A stretch of DNA of 6,392 nucleotides from an uncultured Eubacteriales bacterium (GTDB lineage: Bacteria > Bacillota > Clostridia > Oscillospirales > Oscillospiraceae): NCBI GenBank assembly GCA_900545405.1, contig UQYT01000067.1:1-6392 (forward strand), in the 5' to 3' direction. Made by a program: the position numbers and the translations under genes. Positions 3,955 to 6,392 of the stretch are shown here, one piece after another; the first letter of the stretch is position 1; every line of letters starts with the position of its first letter. A model generated the notes under the pieces. The model was given only the letters and a program-made list of their open reading frames with translations. It was not told the DNA's origin and did not search any database.

Positions 3955-6291
3955 ATGGATTCTTTTCGTGAGGTCGAATACATGGACGAGCCCGCGCCGC
4001 GCAGGAGGCGCAGGCGCAGGAGACGCAGGCGGCGGCGCTGGAAGACGCTGCTGGTCCTCATCGTGCTCGCGCTCGCCGCCGTCGCGGCCTACCGGCTGAC
4101 CGACGGCTTTTCCGCGCTGCACCTGCCCGTCAAGGTCTCGCTCAGGAACACCGACACGAAGTTCGATTACGACCTTGACCGCCTCGCCGCGCAGATAAGC
4201 GACGACATGTACGTCGGCGACTGCGGCGCGGCGGAGGCCGAGGAGCTCCGGCGCTGCGCCGAGGAGAACCCCGACTGGGCCGATGAGCTGGAGTTCATGG
4301 CCGAGCACGTCGATATCTACTCCGAGGAGGCGGTCAAGACCGCGCTGCAGGGCCCGGAAAAGACCCCCTTCGCCCTGCTCTCGGCCTTCTGCGCGCCGAA
4401 CGCCTCGGGCCTGAACGCCGAAATAGACGTCGAGCCGGGCGAGGTGCCGTACCTGCTGCAATACGACTACCGCTGGTGCTACCACGCCTACGGCAGCTCG
4501 GTCATGGGCTTCACCGGCTGCGGGCCGACCTGCCTCTCCATGGCCGTCATCGGCCTGACCGGCAACACGGACTACACCCCCGCCTACGTCGCCGACCGCG
4601 CGGAGGCCTCCGGGCACTACGTGGACGGCGCGGGCACGGCCTGGTCGCTGTTCTCGGAGGGCGCGGCGGAGTTTGGGGTGCGCGGGGAGATGATCTCCGC
4701 CGGGCGGACGGAGCTGGCCGGGCGCCTGGACCGCGGCGAGGTCATCATCGCCTCGATGCTGCCCGGCGACTTCACCACCAGCGGCCACTTCATCGTCATC
4801 TACGGCCACAACTTCCTCGGCTTCAAGGTCTACGACCCGAACAGCATAGAGCGCAGCGAGCGCACCTGGAGCTACGACGCCCTCGCGCCGCAGGTGGCCC
4901 AGCTCTGGAGCCTCACGGCCGTGAGATCCCCCGTCTCCGGCGGCTCGGACGAGGGCGGCGGGGACAGCGAAGGCACAAGCGGCGAAATCTACGTCGCCGA
5001 CTGCGAGGAGTTCATAACCCTCCGCGAGCGCCCGGACGTGAACGCGGAGGCGATAACCACCATCCCGAAGGGCGGGGAGATGACGCTCATCTCCCGTGAC
5101 GGCGACTTTGCGTATGTGGAATACGCGGGGCAGCGCGGCTACGTGCTGGCCTCGTACATAGAGCCGAAGTCCGGCGCGTCCGGGCTGGCCGCGTCGGGCG
5201 CGGGCGAGGCGTACATCGCGGACTGCGAGGAGTACATCACGCTGCGCGCAGAGCCGGACGTGGAGGCGGAGGCGGTGGGCACGATACCGCGCGGGGGCGA
5301 GATGATGCTCGCGGGCTTTGACGGGGCGTTCGCGCTGGTCGAGTACGGCGGGCAGCGCGGGTACGTGCTCTCGACCTATATCGTGCCGAAGCTCGACTCC
5401 GCCGTGCCCGCGGCGGAGCTGAGCTATGCCGACATGCGCTCCGAGCTGGAGAACCTCGCGGCGGAGCATCCGGACTCGGTGACGCTCTCGTCGATAGGCC
5501 GGAGCGTGGAGGGCCGGGAGCTGCTGTGCGCGGTCGTGGGCGGCGCGGAGGCTGAATATGACGTGCTCATCCAGGGCTGCATCCACGGCCGGGAGGGCAT
5601 GAGCGCATATCTTGTGCTGAGCCAGCTGGAGCATCTGCTCGAGGCGGGGGCTCCGGAGGATGTGCGCTTTCATTTTATCCCGATGGTGAACCCGGACGGG
5701 GCGGAGATAAGCCGGACGGGGCAGCTGGGCGAGGCGCAGCGGGCGATATACGAGTCCGACCTCGCGGCGGGGCACACGGAGCTGGGCGAGTACGAGTACG
5801 CGCGGGAGTGGAAGGCGAACGCGGCGGGGGTGGACCTGAACCGGAACTTCGACGCGGGCTGGGAGAGCCTTGAGAGCCGGAGCGCGCCCTCGTCGGAGAA
5901 CTACCGCGGCGCGGCGCCGGAGGACCAGCCGGAGAGCCGGGCTCTAGCGGATTATACGCGCCTGGTCAAGCCGGACGCGACGCTGAGCTATCACACGGCG
6001 GGGAGCCTGATCTACGCGGACTATGTGGGCGCATCCGAGCGCGCGAACGCGGCCTCGCGGAGCCTGGGGCTGGCGCTGGGCGCGGCGGCGGGGTACGAGC
6101 TCGAGGAGACGGAGACGCTGGACGGCGGCGGGTATAAGGACTGGGCCGCCTCGGCGCTGGATATCCCCTCCGTGACCGTGGAGCTCGGCTACGGCGATAA
6201 TCCCCAGCGCCTCACCGCCTACCCCACCGCGCGCCTGAGAAACGAGACCGCCCCTCTCATAGCCGCCGATTGGCTCCGCCAAAATAGCTGA
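3955..6291 (+). CDS. Membrane-anchored C39-like cysteine peptidase / SH3b x2 / M14 zinc carboxypeptidase fusion
   Basis: A 778-residue protein with a 13-arginine run (16-28) and one membrane helix (about 31-47), so the rest probably lies outside the cytoplasm. A spacer (50-160) precedes a C39_2-like peptidase (about 163-323): Gln169 in YLLQYDYRW, candidate nucleophile Cys189 in TGCGPTC, His278 in SGHF and Asp294 in VYDPN. A Gly/Ser linker leads to two SH3b repeats (343-405 and 417-479, 44 of 63 identical). The M14 domain (about 488-775) has zinc ligands His544 and Glu547 (HGRE) and His680 (SYHTAG), NPDG at 579-582, DLNRNF at 627-632 and catalytic Glu743 (TVELGYG). SH3b and M14 are known together in peptidoglycan peptide hydrolases, so a cell-wall role is inferred; the substrate is unknown. 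The ATG follows GGGAGG by 5 nt. It is a lone gene between copies of repeat module 3. Confidence 0.9.
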   Translation: MDSFREVEYMDEPAPRRRRRRRRRRRRRWKTLLVLIVLALAAVAAYRLTDGFSALHLPVKVSLRNTDTKFDYDLDRLAAQISDDMYVGDCGAAEAEELRRCAEENPDWADELEFMAEHVDIYSEEAVKTALQGPEKTPFALLSAFCAPNASGLNAEIDVEPGEVPYLLQYDYRWCYHAYGSSVMGFTGCGPTCLSMAVIGLTGNTDYTPAYVADRAEASGHYVDGAGTAWSLFSEGAAEFGVRGEMISAGRTELAGRLDRGEVIIASMLPGDFTTSGHFIVIYGHNFLGFKVYDPNSIERSERTWSYDALAPQVAQLWSLTAVRSPVSGGSDEGGGDSEGTSGEIYVADCEEFITLRERPDVNAEAITTIPKGGEMTLISRDGDFAYVEYAGQRGYVLASYIEPKSGASGLAASGAGEAYIADCEEYITLRAEPDVEAEAVGTIPRGGEMMLAGFDGAFALVEYGGQRGYVLSTYIVPKLDSAVPAAELSYADMRSELENLAAEHPDSVTLSSIGRSVEGRELLCAVVGGAEAEYDVLIQGCIHGREGMSAYLVLSQLEHLLEAGAPEDVRFHFIPMVNPDGAEISRTGQLGEAQRAIYESDLAAGHTELGEYEYAREWKANAAGVDLNRNFDAGWESLESRSAPSSENYRGAAPEDQPESRALADYTRLVKPDATLSYHTAGSLIYADYVGASERANAASRSLGLALGAAAGYELEETETLDGGGYKDWAASALDIPSVTVELGYGDNPQRLTAYPTARLRNETAPLIAADWLRQNS
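4981..5391 (+). repeat. Tandem duplicated SH3b coding unit
   Basis: Two 189-nt units (4981-5169 and 5203-5391) encode SH3b domains with 44 of 63 identical residues, sharing YxADCEE, ITLR, TIP, GGEM, GQRGYVL and a final PK. They are joined by an 11-residue Ser/Gly/Ala linker. Protein identity is high, but many synonymous third positions differ (C-ending codons in the first unit, G-ending ones in the second). The duplication is therefore not a very recent DNA copy, or codon usage has drifted afterwards. Confidence 0.85.
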
Positions 6292-6297
6292 CGCCCT

Positions 6298-6392
6298 GCG
6301 CGCTTCGCGCGCGTCTGAAAGTTTCGTCCACCTTTTCAAAGGTGGCAGGGTGCAGGGGCAGCGCCCCTGCCCGCGCTCCGCAGAGCGCGGAA
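6298..6392 (-). repeat. Triple-hairpin repeat module 3, copy B (inverted)
   Basis: The reverse complement of 6316-6392 matches 3774-3850. Stems on the plus strand are a GCGCGC pair (6298-6303 with 6307-6312), CCACCTTT/AAAGGTGG (6328-6335 with 6338-6345), GCAGGGGC/GCCCCTGC (6352-6359 with 6363-6370) and CCGCGCTC/GAGCGCGG (6371-6378 with 6383-6390). It begins 6 nt after the stop codon of the peptidase gene, so it forms the folded 3' end of that transcript. No T-tract is present. The module probably continues past the window edge. Confidence 0.85.

Noticed and set aside
3928..5775. Very long minus-strand open frame opposite the peptidase gene
   Set aside because: It is the antisense shadow of a high-GC gene: composition is Arg/Leu/Ala/His-rich with no recognisable domain, while the plus strand carries full catalytic motifs, a ribosome site and a promoter.

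Overview
The window looks like a chromosomal piece of a GC-rich, low-copy-repeat-bearing Firmicute, most likely a gut clostridium of the Oscillospiraceae/Ruminococcaceae type. The reasons are the infC-rpmI-rplT order behind a terminator-type leader, strong GGAGG ribosome binding sites, TTGACA/TATAAT-like promoters with 17-bp spacers, a two-OB-fold SSB-like protein, and GC-rich intergenic hairpin repeats. The taxonomic guess is inference; no rRNA or other phylogenetic marker beyond the ribosomal proteins is present.

Layout. Positions 1-174 hold repeat modules. On the minus strand, 175-789 encodes a tandem OB-fold single-stranded-DNA-binding-like protein. A divergent intergenic gap (790-942) carries a good promoter for deoC (943-1632, deoxyribose-phosphate aldolase), which is followed with a 1-nt stop/start overlap by a small two-helix membrane protein with a SHOCT tail (1632-1985). 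A consensus promoter directly after that gene drives a roughly 175-nt leader with an intrinsic terminator (2136-2165). This leader is the classic position of an L20-type autoregulatory attenuator. It precedes infC (2202-2786, possible AUA or UUG start), rpmI (2816-3013) and rplT (3031-3384), and the operon closes with a strong terminator (3391-3422).

Positions 3423-3893 contain no credible gene. They are a patchwork of hairpin-forming repeat modules. One module is a second copy of the one at 1-111, and another is found again in inverted orientation at 6316-6392, downstream of the last gene. Differences between copies are largely compensatory base-pair changes, so the folded form appears to be what is maintained. 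The outer ends of the patchwork carry a perfect 16-bp inverted repeat, which gives it a MITE-like outline.

A consensus promoter (3894-3922) with a 23-bp dyad over the expected transcription start drives the most unusual gene, 3955-6291. It encodes a 778-residue membrane-anchored protein that joins a C39-type cysteine peptidase, two nearly duplicated SH3b domains and a C-terminal M14 zinc carboxypeptidase. It is probably an extracytoplasmic cell-wall or peptide-degrading enzyme with two unrelated catalytic centres. Codon choice changes sharply along the gene, which suggests a composite origin.
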